A DNA stretch of 64,000 nucleotides from Cavia porcellus (taxonomy: Eukaryota; Chordata; Mammalia; Rodentia; Caviidae): contig NW_026947700.1 of assembly GCF_034190915.1 (NCBI RefSeq), positions 186,001-250,000 of the forward strand, written 5' to 3'. The notes under the pieces were generated by a model. That model ran no database searches. It had not been told where the DNA came from and saw nothing but the letters and a program-made list of their open reading frames with translations. Shown piece by piece: positions 40,051-53,805 of this stretch. The position numbers and the translations under genes were made by a program. Position 1 is the first letter of the stretch. Each line of letters opens with the position of its first letter.

Positions 40051-41870
40051 CAATGCGCACCACCCCGTGATGTTTTTCTCACTCCTACTAGTGAATGTAA
40101 TGTAACACACACCCATACAATGCGCACCACCCCGTGATGTTTTTCTCACTCCTACTAGTGAATGTAATGTAACACACACCCATACAATGCGCACCACCCC
40201 GTGATGTTTTTCTCACTCCTACTAGTGAATATAATGTAACACACAAACATACAATGCGCACCACCCCGTGATGTTTTTCTCACTCCTACTAGTGAATCTA
40301 ATGTAACACACACCCATACAATGCGCACCACCCCGTGATGTTTTTCTCACTCCTACTAGTGAATGTAATGTAACACACACCCATACAATGCGCACCACCC
40401 CGTGATGTTTTTCTCACTCCTACTAGTGAATGTAATGTAACACACACCCATACAATGCACACCGCCCCGTGATGTTTTTCTCGCTCCTACTAGTGAATCT
40501 AATGTAACACACACCCATACAAGGCGCACCACCCCGTGATGATTTCTCACTCCTACTAGTGAATCTAATGTAACAAACACCCGTACAATGCGCACCACCC
40601 CGTGATGTTTTTCTCACTCCTACTAGTGAATGTAATGTAACACACACCCGTACAATGCGCACCACCCCGTGATGTTTTTCTCACTGCTACTAGTGAATAT
40701 AGTGTAACACACCCCCTTACAATGCGCACCACCCCGTGATGTTTTTCTCACTCCTACTAGTGAATGTAATGTAACACACACGCATACAATGCGCACCACC
40801 CCGTGATGTTTTTCTCACTCCTACTAGTGAATGTAATGTAACACACACCCATACAATGCGCACCACCCCGTGATGATTTTCTCACTCCTACTAGTGAATG
40901 TAATGTAACACACACCCATACAATGCGCACCACCCCGTGATGTTTTTCTCACTCCTACTAGTGAATGTAATGTAACACACACCCATACAATGCGCACCAC
41001 CCCGTGATGTTTTTCTCACTCCTACTAGTGAATGTAATGTAACACACACCCATACAATGCGCACCACCCCGTGATGTTTTTCTCACTCCTACTAGTGAAT
41101 GTAATGTAACACACACCCATACAATGCGCACCACAACGTGATGTTTTTCTCACTCCTACTAGTGAATCTATTGTAACAAACACCCATACAATGCGCACCA
41201 CCCGTGATGTTTTCTCACTCCTACTAGTGAATGTAATGTAACACACACCCATACAATGCGCACCACCCCGTGATGTTTTTCTCACTCCTACTAGTGAATG
41301 TAATGTAACACACACCCATACAATGCGCACCACCCCGTGATGTTTTTCTCACTCCTACTAGTGAATGTAATGTAACACACACCCATACAATGCGCACCAC
41401 AACGTGATGTTTTTCTCACTCCTACTAGTGAATCCATTGTAACAAACACCCATACAATGCGCACCACCCCGTGATGTTTTTCTCACTCCTACTAGTGAAT
41501 GTAATGTAACACACACCCATACAATGCGCACCACCCCGTGATGTTTTTCTCACTCCTACTAGTGAATCTAATGTAACAAACACCCATACAATGCGCACCA
41601 CCCCGTGATGTTTTTCTCACTCCTACTAGTGAATGTAATGTAACACACACCCATACAATGCGCACCACCCCGTGATGTTTTTCTCACTCCTACTAGTGAA
41701 TCTAATGTAACACACACCCATACAATGCGCACCACCCCGTGATGTTTTTTCTCACTCCTACTAGTGAATGTAATGTAACACACACCCATACAATGCGCAC
41801 CACCCCGTGATGTTTTTCTCACTCCTAATAGTGAATGTAATGTAACACACACCCATAAAATGCGCACCAC

Positions 41871-42165
41871 CCCGTGATGGTTTTCTCGCTCCTACTAGTG
41901 AATGTAATGTAACACACACCCATACAATGCGCACCGCCCCGTGATGTTTTTCTCGCTCCTACTAGTGAATGTAATGTAACACACACCCATACAATGCGCA
42001 CCGCCCCGTGATGTTTTTCTCGCTCCTACTAGTGAATGTAATGTAACACACACCCATACAATGCGCACCGCCCCGTGATGTTTTTCTCGCTCCTACTAGT
42101 GAATGTAATGTAACACACACCCATACAATGCGCACCGCCCCGTGATATTTTTCTCGCTCCTACTA
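41871..42165 (+). repeat. CpG-rich four-monomer cassette
   Basis: Four consecutive monomers (CCGCCCC at about 41,934, 42,001, 42,068 and 42,135) carry two linked A-to-G changes: CCACCCC to CCGCCCC and CTCACTCC to CTCGCTCC. Each raises the CpG count from two to four per monomer. Runs of the same length and type lie at about 43,189-43,420, 44,459-44,690 and 48,808-49,040. Looser or longer runs are at 45,729-46,020, 50,347-50,712, 54,903-55,268, 58,321-58,640, 59,459-59,825 and 62,205-62,575. CTCGCTCC alone occurs in the left half (for example near 4,860 and 17,371), so it probably predates CCGCCCC, which I first see near 31,630. Confidence 0.85.
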
Positions 42166-42700
42166 GTGAATCTAATGTAACACACACCCATACAAGGCGC
42201 ACCACCCCGTGATGTTTTTCTCACTCCTACTAGTGAATGTAATGTAACACACACCCATACAATGCGCACCACCCCGTGATGATTTTCTCACTGCTACTAG
42301 TGAATGTAATGTAACACACACCCATACAATGCGCACCACCCCGTGATGTTTTTCTCGCTCCTACTAGTGAATGTAATGTAACACACACCCATACAATGCG
42401 CACCACCCCGTGATGTTTTTCTCGCTCCTACTAGTGAATGTAATGTAACACACACCCATACAATGCGCACCACCCCGTGATGTTTTTCTCACTCCTACTA
42501 GTGAATCTAATGTAACAAACACCCATACAATGCGCACCACCCGTGATGTTTTTCTCACTCCTACTAGTGAATGTAATGTAACACACACCCATACAATGCG
42601 CACCACCCCGTGATGTTTTTCTCACTCCTACTAGTGAATGTAATGTAACACACACCCATACAATGCGCACCACCCCGTGATGTTTTTCTCACTCCTACTA

Positions 42701-42749
42701 GTGAATGTAATGTAACACACACCCAGTGATGTTTTTCTCACTCCTATTA
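42701..42749 (+). repeat. 49-bp monomer (18-bp deletion)
   Basis: The shortest monomer in the window. The sequence passes from ACACACACCCA directly to GTGATGTTTTTC, so the ATACAATGCGCACC region is missing. The loss is exactly 18 bp and is explained by deletion between two ACCCA motifs, one in CACACCCAT and one in a CCACCCAGTG-type variant monomer. This removes the TGCGCA palindrome and both consensus CpGs. I saw no second copy, so it arose after the local duplications or was not spread by them. Confidence 0.88.
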
Positions 42750-44449
42750 GTGAATGTAATGTAACACACACCCATACAATGCGCACCACCCCGTGATGTT
42801 TTTCTCACTCCTACTAGTGAATGTAATGTAACACACACCCATTCAATGCGCACCACCCCGTGATGTTTTTCTGACTCCTACTAGTGAATGTAATGTAACA
42901 CACACCCATACAATGCGCACCACCCCGTGATGTTTTTCTCACTCCTACTAGTGTATGTAATGTAACACACATCCACACAATGCGCACCACCCCGTGATGT
43001 TTTTCTCACTCCTACTAGTGAATGTAATGTAACACACACCCATACAATGCGCACCACCCCGTGATGATTTTCTCTCTCCTACTAGTGAATGTAATGTAAC
43101 ACACACCCATACAATGCGCACCACCCCGTGATGTTTTTCTGACTCCTACTAGTGAATGTAATGTAACACACACCCATACAATGCGCACCGCCCGTGAAGT
43201 TTTTCTCGCTCCTACTAGGGAATGTAATGTAACACACACCCATACAATGCGCACCGCCCCGTGATGTTTTTCTCGCTCCTACTAGTGAATGTAATGTAAC
43301 ACACACCCATACAATGCGCACCGCCCCGTGATGTTTTTCTCGCTCCTACTAGTGAATGTAATGTAACACACATCCATACAATGCGCACCGCCCCGTGATG
43401 TTTTTCTCGCTCCTACTAGTGAATGTAATGTAACACACACCCATTCATTGCGCACCACCCGTGATGTTTTTCTCACTCCTACTAGTGAATCTAATGTAAC
43501 ACACACCCGTACAATGCGCACCACCCCGTGATGTTTTTCTCACTCCTACTAGTGAATGTAATGTAACACACACCCGTACAATGCGCACCACCCCGTGATG
43601 ATTTTCTCACTCCTACTAGTGAATCTAATGTAACACACACCCATACAATGCGCACCACCCCGTGATGTTTTTCTCACTCCTACTAGTGAATGTAATGTAA
43701 CACACACCCATACAATGCGCACCATCCCGTGATGTTTTTCTCACTCCTACTAGTGAATGTAATGTAACACACACCCATTCAATGCGCACCACCCCGTGAT
43801 GTTTTTCTCACTCCTACTAGTGAATGTAATGTAACACACACCCATACAATGCGCACCACCCCGTGATGTTTTTCTCACTCCTACTAGTGAATGTAATGTA
43901 ACACACACCCATACAATGCGCACCACCCCGTGATGTTTTTCTCACTCCTACTAGTGAATGTAATGTAACATACACCCATACAATGCGCACCACCCCGTGA
44001 TGTTTTTCTCACTCCTACTAGTGAATGTAATGTAACACACACCCATACAATGCGCACCACCCCGTGATGTTTTTCTCACTCCTACTAGTGAATGTAATGT
44101 AACACACACCCATACAATGCGCACCACCCCGTTATGTTTTTCTCACTCCTACTAGTGAATGTAATGTAACACACACCCATACAATGCGCACCACCCCGTG
44201 ATGTTTTTCTGACTCCTACTAGTGAATGTAATGTAACACACACCCATACAATGCGCACCACCCCGTGATGTTTTTCTCACTCCTACTAGTGAATGTAATG
44301 TAACACACACCCATACAATGCGCACCACCCGTGATGTTTTTCTCACTCCTACTAGTGAATGTAATGTAACACACACCCATACAATGCGCACCACCCCGTG
44401 ATGTTTTTCTCACTCCTACTAGTGAATGTAATGTAACACACACCCATAC

Positions 44450-44980
44450 AATGCGCACCGCCCCGTGATGTTTTTCTCGCTCCTACTAGTGAATGTAATG
44501 TAACACACACCCATACAATGCGCACCGCCCCGTGATGTTTTTCTCGCTCCTTCTAGTGAATGTAATGTAACACACACCCATACAATGCGCACCGCCCCGT
44601 GATGTTTTTCTCGCTCCTACTAGTGAATGTAATGTAACACACACCCATACAATGCGCACCGCCCCGTGATGTTTTTCTCGCTCCTACTAGTGAATGTAAT
44701 GTAACACACACCCATACAATGCGCACCACCCCGTGATGTTTTTCTCACTCCTACTAGTGAATCTAATGTAACACACACCCATACAATGCGCACCACCCCG
44801 TGATGTTTCTCTCACTCCTACTAGTGAATCTAATGTAACACACACCCATACAATGCGCACCACCCCGTGATGTTTCTCTCACTCCTACTAGTGAATCTAA
44901 TGTAACACACACCCGTACAATGCGCACCACCCCGTGATGTTTTCTCACTCCTACTAGTGAATGTAATGTAACACACACCC
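44450..44980 (+). repeat. ~0.5-kb block duplicated at +4,351 bp
   Basis: The four-monomer CpG-rich cassette (its second monomer carrying CTCGCTCCTTCTAG at 44,544), then AATCTAATG monomers with GATGTTTCTCTC, then a TTTTCTC (T4) monomer with ACCCGTAC, reappear at about 48,801-49,330 at an offset of 4,351 bp (65 monomers minus 4 bases). Past that point the two places are one monomer out of step (AGTAGTG at 45,087 and 49,371). The CCTTCTAG variant also appears alone at 47,369. Confidence 0.8.
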
Positions 44981-45929
44981 GTACAATGCGCACCACCCCG
45001 TGATGTTTTTCTCACTCCTACTAGTGAATGTAATGTAACACACACCCATACAATGCGCACCACCCCGTGATGTTTTTCTCACTCCTAGTAGTGAATGTAA
45101 TGTAACCCACACCCATACAATGCGCACCACCCCGTGATGTTTTTCTCACTCCTACTAGTGAATGTAATGTAACACACACCCATACAATGCGCACCACCCG
45201 TGATGTTTTTCTCACTCCTACTAGTGAATCTAATGTAACACACACCCATACAATGCGCACCACCCCGTGATGTTTTTCTCACTCCTACTAGTGAATGTAA
45301 TGTAACACACACCCATACAATGCGCACCACCCCGTGATGTTTTTCTCACTCCTACTAGTGAATGTAATGTAACACACACCCATACAATGCGCACCACCCC
45401 GTGATGTTTTTCTCACTCCTACTAGTGAATGTAATGTAACACACACCCATACAATGCGCACCACCCCGTGATGTTTTTCTCACTCCTAGTAGTGAATGTA
45501 ATGTAACCCACACTCATACAATGCGCACCACCCCGTGATGTTTTTCTCACTCCTACTAGTGAATGTAATGTAACACACACCCATACAATGCGCACCACCC
45601 CGTGATGTTTTTCTCACTCCTACTAGTGAATGTAATGTAACACACACCCATACAATGCGCACCACCCCGTGATGTTTTTCTGACTCCTACTAGTGAATGT
45701 AATGTAACACACACCCATACAATGCGCACCGCCCCGTGATGTTTTTCTCGCTCCTACTAGTGAATGTAATGTAACACACACCCATACAATGCGAACCGCC
45801 CCGTGATGTTTTTCTCGCTCCTCCTAGTGAATGTAATGTAACACACACCGATACAATGCGCACCACCCCGTGATGTTTTTCTCGCTCCTACTAGTGAATG
45901 TAATGTAACACACACCCATACAATGCGCA

Positions 45930-46025
45930 CCGCCCCGTGATGTGTTTCTCGCTCCTAATAGAAAATGAAATGTAACACACACCCATACAATGCGCACCGC
46001 CCCATGATGTATTTCTCGCTCCTAC
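45930..46025 (+). repeat. Locally hypermutated monomers
   Basis: Within about 95 bp several changes cluster: GATGTGTTTCTCGC, CTCCTAATAGAAAATGAAATG (CTACTAGTGAATGTAATG in the consensus), CCGCCCCATGATG and GATGTATTTCTCGC. Most monomers in the window carry at most three changes, so this is a local excess. A milder version (GATGTGTTTCTCGC with GTGATTGAAATG) is at 58,530-58,630, which suggests a related divergent subfamily. Confidence 0.7.
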
Positions 46026-46739
46026 TAGTGAATGTAATGTAACACACACCCATACAATGCGCACCACCCCGTGATGTTTTTCTCACTCCTACTTGTGAAT
46101 GTAATGTAACACACACCCGTACAATGCGCACCACCCCGTGATGTTTTTCTCACTCCTACTAGTGAATGTAATGTAACACACACCCGTACAATGCGCACTA
46201 CCCCGTGATGTTTTTCTCACTCCTACTAGTGAATCTAATGTAACAAACACCCGTACAATGCGCACCACCCCGTGATGTTTTTCTCACTCCTACTAGTGAA
46301 TGTAATGTAACACACACCCATACAATGCGCACCATCCCGTGATGTTTTTCTCACTCCTACTAGTGAATGTAATGTAACACACACCCATACAATGCGCACC
46401 ACCCCGTGATGTTTTTCTCACTCCTACTAGTGAATGTAATGTAACACACACCCATACAATGCGCACCACCCCGTGATGTTTTTCTCACTCCTACTAGTGA
46501 ATGTAATGTAACACACACCCATACAATGCGCACCACCCGTGATGTTTTTCTCACTCCTAGTAGTGAATGTAATGTAACCCACACCCATACAATGCGCACC
46601 ACCCCGTGATGATTTTCTCACTCCTACTAGTGAATGTAATGTAACACACACCCATACAATGCGCACCACCCCGTGATGTTTTTCTCACTCCTACTAGTGA
46701 ATGTAATGTAACACACACCCATACAATGCGCACCACCCC

Positions 46740-47970
46740 GTGATGTTTTTCTCACTCCTAGTAGTGAATGTAATGTAACCCACACCCATACAATGCGCAC
46801 CACCCCGAGATGTTTTTCTCACTCCTACTAGTGAATGTAATGTAACACACACCCATACAATGCGCACCACCCCGTGATGTTTTTCTCACTCCTACTAGTG
46901 AATGTAATGTAACACACACCCATACAATGCGCACCACCCCGTGATGTTTTTCTCACTCCTACTAGTGAATGTAATGTAACACACACCCATACAATGCGCA
47001 CCACCCCGTGATTTTTTTCTCACTCCTACTAGTGAATGTAATGTAACACACACCCATACAATGCGCACCACCCCGTGATGTTTTTCTCACTCCTACTAGT
47101 GAATGTAATGTAACACACACCCATACAATGCGCACCACCCCGTGATGTTTTTCTCACTCCTACTAGTGAATCTAATGTAACAAACACCCATACAATGCGC
47201 ACCACCCGTGATGTTTTTCTCACTCCTACTAGTGAATGTAATGTAACACACACCCATACAATGCGCACCACCCCGTGATGTTTTTCTCACTCCTAGTAGT
47301 GAATGTAATGTAACACACACCCATACAATGCGCACCGCCCCGTGATGTTTTTCTCGCTCCTTCTAGTGAATGTAATGTAACACACACCCATACAATGCGC
47401 ACCACCCCGTGATGTTTTTCTCACTCCTAGTAGTGAATGTAATGTAACCCACACCCATACAATGCGCACCACCCCGAGATGTTTTTCTCACTCCTACTAG
47501 TGAATGTAATGTAACACACACCCATACAATGCGCACCACCCCGTGATGTTTTTCTCACTCCTACTAGTGAATGTAATGTAACACACACCCATACAATGCG
47601 CACCACCCCGTGATGTTTTTCTCACTCCTACTAGTGAATGTAATGTAACACACACCCATACAATGCGCACCACCCCGTGATTTTTTTCTCACTCCTACTA
47701 GTTAATGTAATGTAACACACACCCATACAATGCGCACCACCCCGTGATGTTTTTCTCACTCCTACTAGTGAATGTAATGTAACACACACCCATACAATGC
47801 GCACCACCCCGTGATGTTTTTCTCACTCCTACTAGTGAATCTAATGTAACAAACACCCATACAATGCGCACCACCCCGTTATGTTTTTCTCACTCCTACT
47901 AGTGAATGTAATGTAACACACACCCATACAATGCGCACCACCCCGTGATGTTTTTCTCACTCCTACTAGT
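46740..47970 (+). repeat. 669-bp (10-monomer) tandem duplication
   Basis: Anchors repeat 669 bp apart, ten monomers minus one base: the AGTAGTG/AACCCACACC monomer with CCCCGAGATG at 46,805 and 47,474, GTGATTTTTTTC at 47,008 and 47,677, and AATCTAATGTAACAAAC at 47,169 and 47,838. The missing base is the C-tract loss near 47,205. The same AGTAGTG, AACCCAC, CCGAGATG and GTGATTTTTTTC succession lies inside the 4,556-bp unit at 52,858-53,180 and 57,414-57,740, which links the two regions. Confidence 0.83.
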
Positions 47971-49249
47971 GAATGTAATGTAACACACACCCATACAATG
48001 CGCACCACCCCGTGATGTTTTTCTCACTCCTACTAGTGAATGTAATGTAACACACACCCATACAATGCGCACCACCCCGTGATGTTTTTCTCACTCCTAC
48101 TAGTGAATGTAATGTAACACACACCCATACAATGCGCACCACCCCGTGATGTTTTTCTCACTCCTACTAGTGAATGTAATGTAACACACACCCATACAAT
48201 GCGCACCACCCCGTGATGTTTTTCTCACTCCTACTAGTGAATCTAATGTAACACACACCCATACAATGCGCACCACCCCGTGACGTTTTTCTCACTCCTA
48301 CTAGTGAATGTAATGTAACACACACCCATTCAATGCGCACCACCCCGTGATGTTTTTCTGACTCCTACTAGTGTATGTAATGTAACACACACCCATACAA
48401 TGCGCACCACCCCGTGATGTTTTTCTCACTCCTACTAGTGAATGCAATGTAACACACACCCATACAATGCGCACCACCCCGTGATGTTTTTCTCACTCCT
48501 ACTAGTGAATGCAATGTAACACACACCCATACAATGCGCACCACCCCGTGATGTTTTTCTCACTCCTACTAGTGAATGTAATGTAACACACACCCATACA
48601 ATGCGCACCACCCCGTGATGTTTTTCTGACTCCTACTAGTGAATGTAATGTAACACACACCCATACAATGCGCACCACCCCGTGATGTTTTTCTCACTCC
48701 TACTAGTGAATGTAATGTAACACACACCCATACAATGCGCACCACCCCGTGATGTTTTTCTCACTCCTACTAGTGAATGTAATGTAACACACACGCATAC
48801 AATGCGCGCCGCCCCGTGATGTTTTTCTCGCTCCTACTAGTGAATGTAATGTAACACACACCCATACAATGCGCACCGCCCCGTGATGTTTTTCTCGCTC
48901 CTTCTAGTGAATGTAATGTAACACACACCCATACAATGCGCACCGCCCCGTGATGTTTTTCTCGCTCCTACTAGTGAATGTAATGTAACACACACCCATA
49001 CAATGCGCACCGCCCCGTGATGTTTTTCTCGCTCCTACTAGTGAATGTAATGTAACACACACCCATACAATGCGCACCACCCCGTGATGTTTTTCTCACT
49101 CCTACTAGTGAATCTAATGTAACACACACCCATACAATGCGCACCACACCGTGATGTTTCTCTCACTCCTACTAGTGAATCTAATGTAACACACACCCGT
49201 ACAATGCGCACTACCCCGTGATGTTTTCTCACTCCTACTAGTGAATGTA

Positions 49250-52200
49250 ATGTAACACACACCCGTACAATGCGCACCACCCCGTGATGTTTTTCTCACT
49301 CCTACTAGTGAATGTAATGTAACACACACCCGTACAATGCGCACCACACCGTGATGTTTTTCTCACTCCTAGTAGTGAATGTAATGTAACCCCAACCCAT
49401 ACAATGCGCACCACCCCGTGATGTTTTTCTCACTCCTACTAGTGAATGTAATGTAACACACACCCATACAATGCGCACCACCCCGTGATGTTTTTCTCAC
49501 TCCTACTAGTGAATGTAATGTAACACACACCCATACAATGCGCACCACCCCGTGATGTTTTTCTCACTCCTACTAGTGAATGTAATGTAACACACACCCG
49601 TACAATGCGCACAACCCCGTGATGATTTTCTCACTCCTACTAGTGAATCTAATGTAACAAACACCCATACAATGCGCACAACCCCGTGATGATTTTCTCA
49701 CTCCTACTAGTGAATGTAATGTAACACACACCCATACAATGCGAACCACCCCGTGATGTTTTTCTCACTCCTACTAGTGAATGTAATGTAACACACACCC
49801 ATACAATGCGCACCATCCCGTGATGTTTTTCTCACTCCTACTAGTGAATGTAATGTAACACACACCCATTCAATGCGCACCACCCCGTGATGTTTTTCTC
49901 ACTCCTACTAGTGAATCTAATGTAACACACACCCATACAATGCGCACCACCCCGTGATGTTTTTCTCACTCCTACTAGTGAATCTAATGTAACACACACC
50001 CATACAATGCGCACCACCCCGTGATGTTTTTCTCACTCCTACTAGTGAATGTAATGTAACACACACCCATACAATGCGCACCACCCCGTGATGTTTTTCT
50101 CACTCCTACTAGTGAATGTAATGTAACACACACCCATACAATGCACACCACCCCGTGATGTTTTTCTGACTCCTACTAGTGAATGTAATGTAACACACAC
50201 CCATACAATGCGCACCACCCCGTGATGTTTTTCTCACTCCTACCAGTGAATGTAATGTAACACACACCCATACAATGCGCACCACCCCGTGATGTTTTTC
50301 TCACTCCTAATAGTGAATGTAATGTAACACACACCCATACAATGGGCACCGCCCCGTGATGTTTTTCTCACTCCTACTAGTGAATGTAATGTAACACACA
50401 CCCATACAATGCGCACCGCCCCGTGATGTTTTTCTCGCTCCTACTAGTGAATGTAATGTAACACACACCCATACAATGTGCACCGCCCCGTGATGTTTTT
50501 CTCACTCCTACTAGTGAATGTAATGTAACACACACCCATACAATGCGCACCGCCCCGTGATGTTTTTCTCGCTCCGACTAGTGAATGTAATGTATTTTAC
50601 ACCCATACAATGCGCACCGCCCCGTGATGTTTTTCTCGCTCCGACTAGTGAATGAAATGTAACACACATCCATACAATGCGCACCGCCCCGTGATATTTT
50701 TCTCGCTCCTACTAGTGAATGTAATGTAACACACACCCGTACAATGCGCACCACCCCGTGATGTTTTTCTCACTCCTACTAGTGAATCTAATGTAACACA
50801 CACCCGTACAATGCGCACCACCCCGTGATGATTTTCTCACTCCTACTAGTGAATCTAATGTAACAAACACCCGTACAATGCGCACCACCCCGTGATGATT
50901 TTCTCACTCCTACTAGTGAATGTAATGTAACAAACACCCGTACAATGCGCACCACCCCATTATGTTTTTCTCACTCCTACTAGTGAATCTAATGTAACAC
51001 ACACCCATACAATGCGCACCACCCCGTGATGTTTTTCTCACTCCTACTAGTGAATGTAATGTAACACACACCCATACAACGTGCACCACCCCGTGATGTT
51101 TTTCTCACTCCTACTAGTGAATGTAATGTAACACACACCCGTACAATGCACACCACCCCGTGATGTTTTTCTCACTCCTACTAGTGAATGTAATGTAACA
51201 CACACCCGTACAATGCGCACCACCCCGTGATGTTTTTCTCACTCCTACTAGTGAATGTAATGTAACACACACCCGTACAATGCGCACCACCCCGTGATGT
51301 TTTTCTCACTCCTACTAGTGAATGTAATGTAACACACACCCGTACAATGCGCACCACCCCGTGATGTTTTTCTCACTCCTACTAGTGAATGTAATGTAAC
51401 ACACACCCGTACAATGCGCATCACCCCGTGATGTTTTTCTCACTCCTAGTAGTGAATGTAATGTAACCCACACCCATACAATGCGCACCACCCCGTGATG
51501 TTTTTCTCACTCCTACTAGTGAATGTAATGTAACACACACCCATAAAATGCGCACCACCCCGTGATGTTTTTCTCACTCCTACTAGTGAATGTAATGTAA
51601 CACACACCCATACAATGCGCACCACCCCGTGATGTTTTTCTCACTCCTACTAGTGAATGTAATGTAACACACACCCATACAATGCGCACCACCCCGTGAT
51701 GTTTTTCTCACTCCTTCTAGTGAATGTAATGTAACACACACCCATACAAAGCGCACCACCCCGTGATGTTTTTCTCATTCCTACTAGTGAATGTAATGTA
51801 ACACACACCAATACAATGCGCACCACCCCGTGATGTTTTTCTCACTCCTACTAGTGAATGTAATGTAACACACACCCATACAATGCGCACCACCCCGTGA
51901 TGTTTTTCTCACTCCTACTAGTGAATCTAATGTAACAAACACCCATACAATGCGCACCACCCCGTGATGTTTTTCTCACTCTTACTAGTGAATGTAATGT
52001 AACACACACCCATACAATGCGCACCACCCCGTGATGTTTTTCTCACTCCTACTAGTGAATGTAATGTAACACGCACCCATACAATGCGCACCACCCCGTG
52101 ATGTTTTTCTCACTCCTACTAGTGAATCTAATGTAACACACACCCATACAATGCGCAACACCCCGTGATGTTTTTCTCACTCCTACTAGTGAATGTAATG

Positions 52201-53805
52201 TAACACACACCCATACAATGCGCACCACCCCGTGATGTTTTTCTCACGCCTACTAGTGAATCTAATGTAAAAAACACCCATACAATGTGCACCACCCCGT
52301 GATGTTTTTCTCACGCCTACTAGTGAATGTAATGTAACACACACCCATACAATGCGCACCACCCCGTGATGTTTTTCTCACGCCTAATAGTGAATCTAAT
52401 GTAACACACACCCATACAATGAGCACCACCCCGTGATGTTTTTCTCACTCCTACTAGTGAATGTAATGTAACAAACACCCATTCAATGCGCACCACCCCG
52501 TGATGTTTTTCTCACTCCTACTAGTGAATCTAATGTAACACACACCCATACAATGCGCACCACCCCGTGATGTTTTTCTGACTCCTACTAGTGAATGTAA
52601 TGTAACACACACCCATACAATGCGCACCACCCCGTGATGTTTTTCTCACTCCTACTAGTGAATGTAATGTAACACACACCCATACAATGCGCACCACCCC
52701 GTGATGTTTTTCTCACTCCTACTAGTGAATGTAATGTAACACACACCCATACAATGCGCACTACCCCGTGATGTTTTTCTCACTCCTACTAGTGAATGTA
52801 ATGTAACACACACCCATACAGTGCGCACCACCCCGTGATGTTTTTCTCACTCCTAGTAGTGAATGTAATGTAACCCACACCCATACAATGCGCACCACCC
52901 CGAGATGTTTTTCTCACTCCTACTAGTGAATGTAATGTAACACACACCCATACAATGCGCACCACCCCGTGATGTTTTTCTCACTCCTACTAGTGAATGT
53001 AATGTAACACACACCCATACAATGCGCACCACCCCGTGATGTTTTTCTCACTCCTACTAGTGAATGTAATGTAACACACACCCATACAATGCGCACCACC
53101 CCGTGATTTTTTTCTCACTCCTACTAGTGAATGTAATGTAACACACACCCATACAATGCACACCACCCCGTGATTTTTTTCTCACTCCTACTAGTGAATG
53201 TAATGTAACACACACCCATACAATGCGCACCACCCCGTGATGTTTTTCTCACTCCTACTAGTGAATGTAATGTAACACACACCCATACAATGCGCACCAC
53301 CCCGTGATGTTTTTCTCACTCCTACTAGTGAATCTAATGTAACACACACCCATACAATGCGCACCACCCGGTGATGTTTTTCTCACTCCTACTAGTGAAT
53401 GTAATGTAACACACACCCATACAATGCGCACCACCCCGTGATGTTTTTCTCACTCCTACTAGTGAATGTAATGTAACACACACCCATACAATGCGCACCA
53501 CCCCGTGATGTTTTTCTCACTCCTACTAGTGAATGTAATGTAACACACACCCATGCAATGCGCACCACCCCGTGATGTTTTTCTGACTCCTACTAGTGAA
53601 TGTAATGTAACACACACCCATACCATGCGCACCACCCCGTGATGTTTTTCTGACTCCTAGTAGTGAATGTAATGTAACACACACCCATACAATGTGCACC
53701 ACCCCGTGATGTTTTTCTGACTCCTACTAGTGAATGTAATGTAACAAACACCCATACAATGCGAACCGCCCCGTGATGTTTTTCTCGCTCCTACTAGTGA
53801 ATGTA
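49250..53805 (+). repeat. 4,556-bp HOR, copy A
   Basis: A unit of exactly 68 x 67 bp, followed immediately by copy B. Markers in order: ACCCGTAC monomers, CCACACCGTG, AGTAGTG with TAACCCCAACCC (49,387), two CGCACAACCCC/GATGATTTTC monomers, GCACACC with TTTCTGACTCC, GGGCACCGCCCC, GTATTTTACACCC (50,592), CCCCATTATG, ACAACGTGC (51,077), five ACCCGTAC monomers in a row, ACAAAGCGC, CTCTTACTAG, ACACGCACCC, CTCACGCC with GTAAAAAACACC (52,268), CCCCGAGATG (52,898), two GTGATTTTTTTC monomers and TTTCTGACTCC monomers. The left edge is near 49,250: the preceding monomer (CGCACTACC with a T4 tract) differs from its counterpart (GCGAACCGCCCC). Confidence 0.94.
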
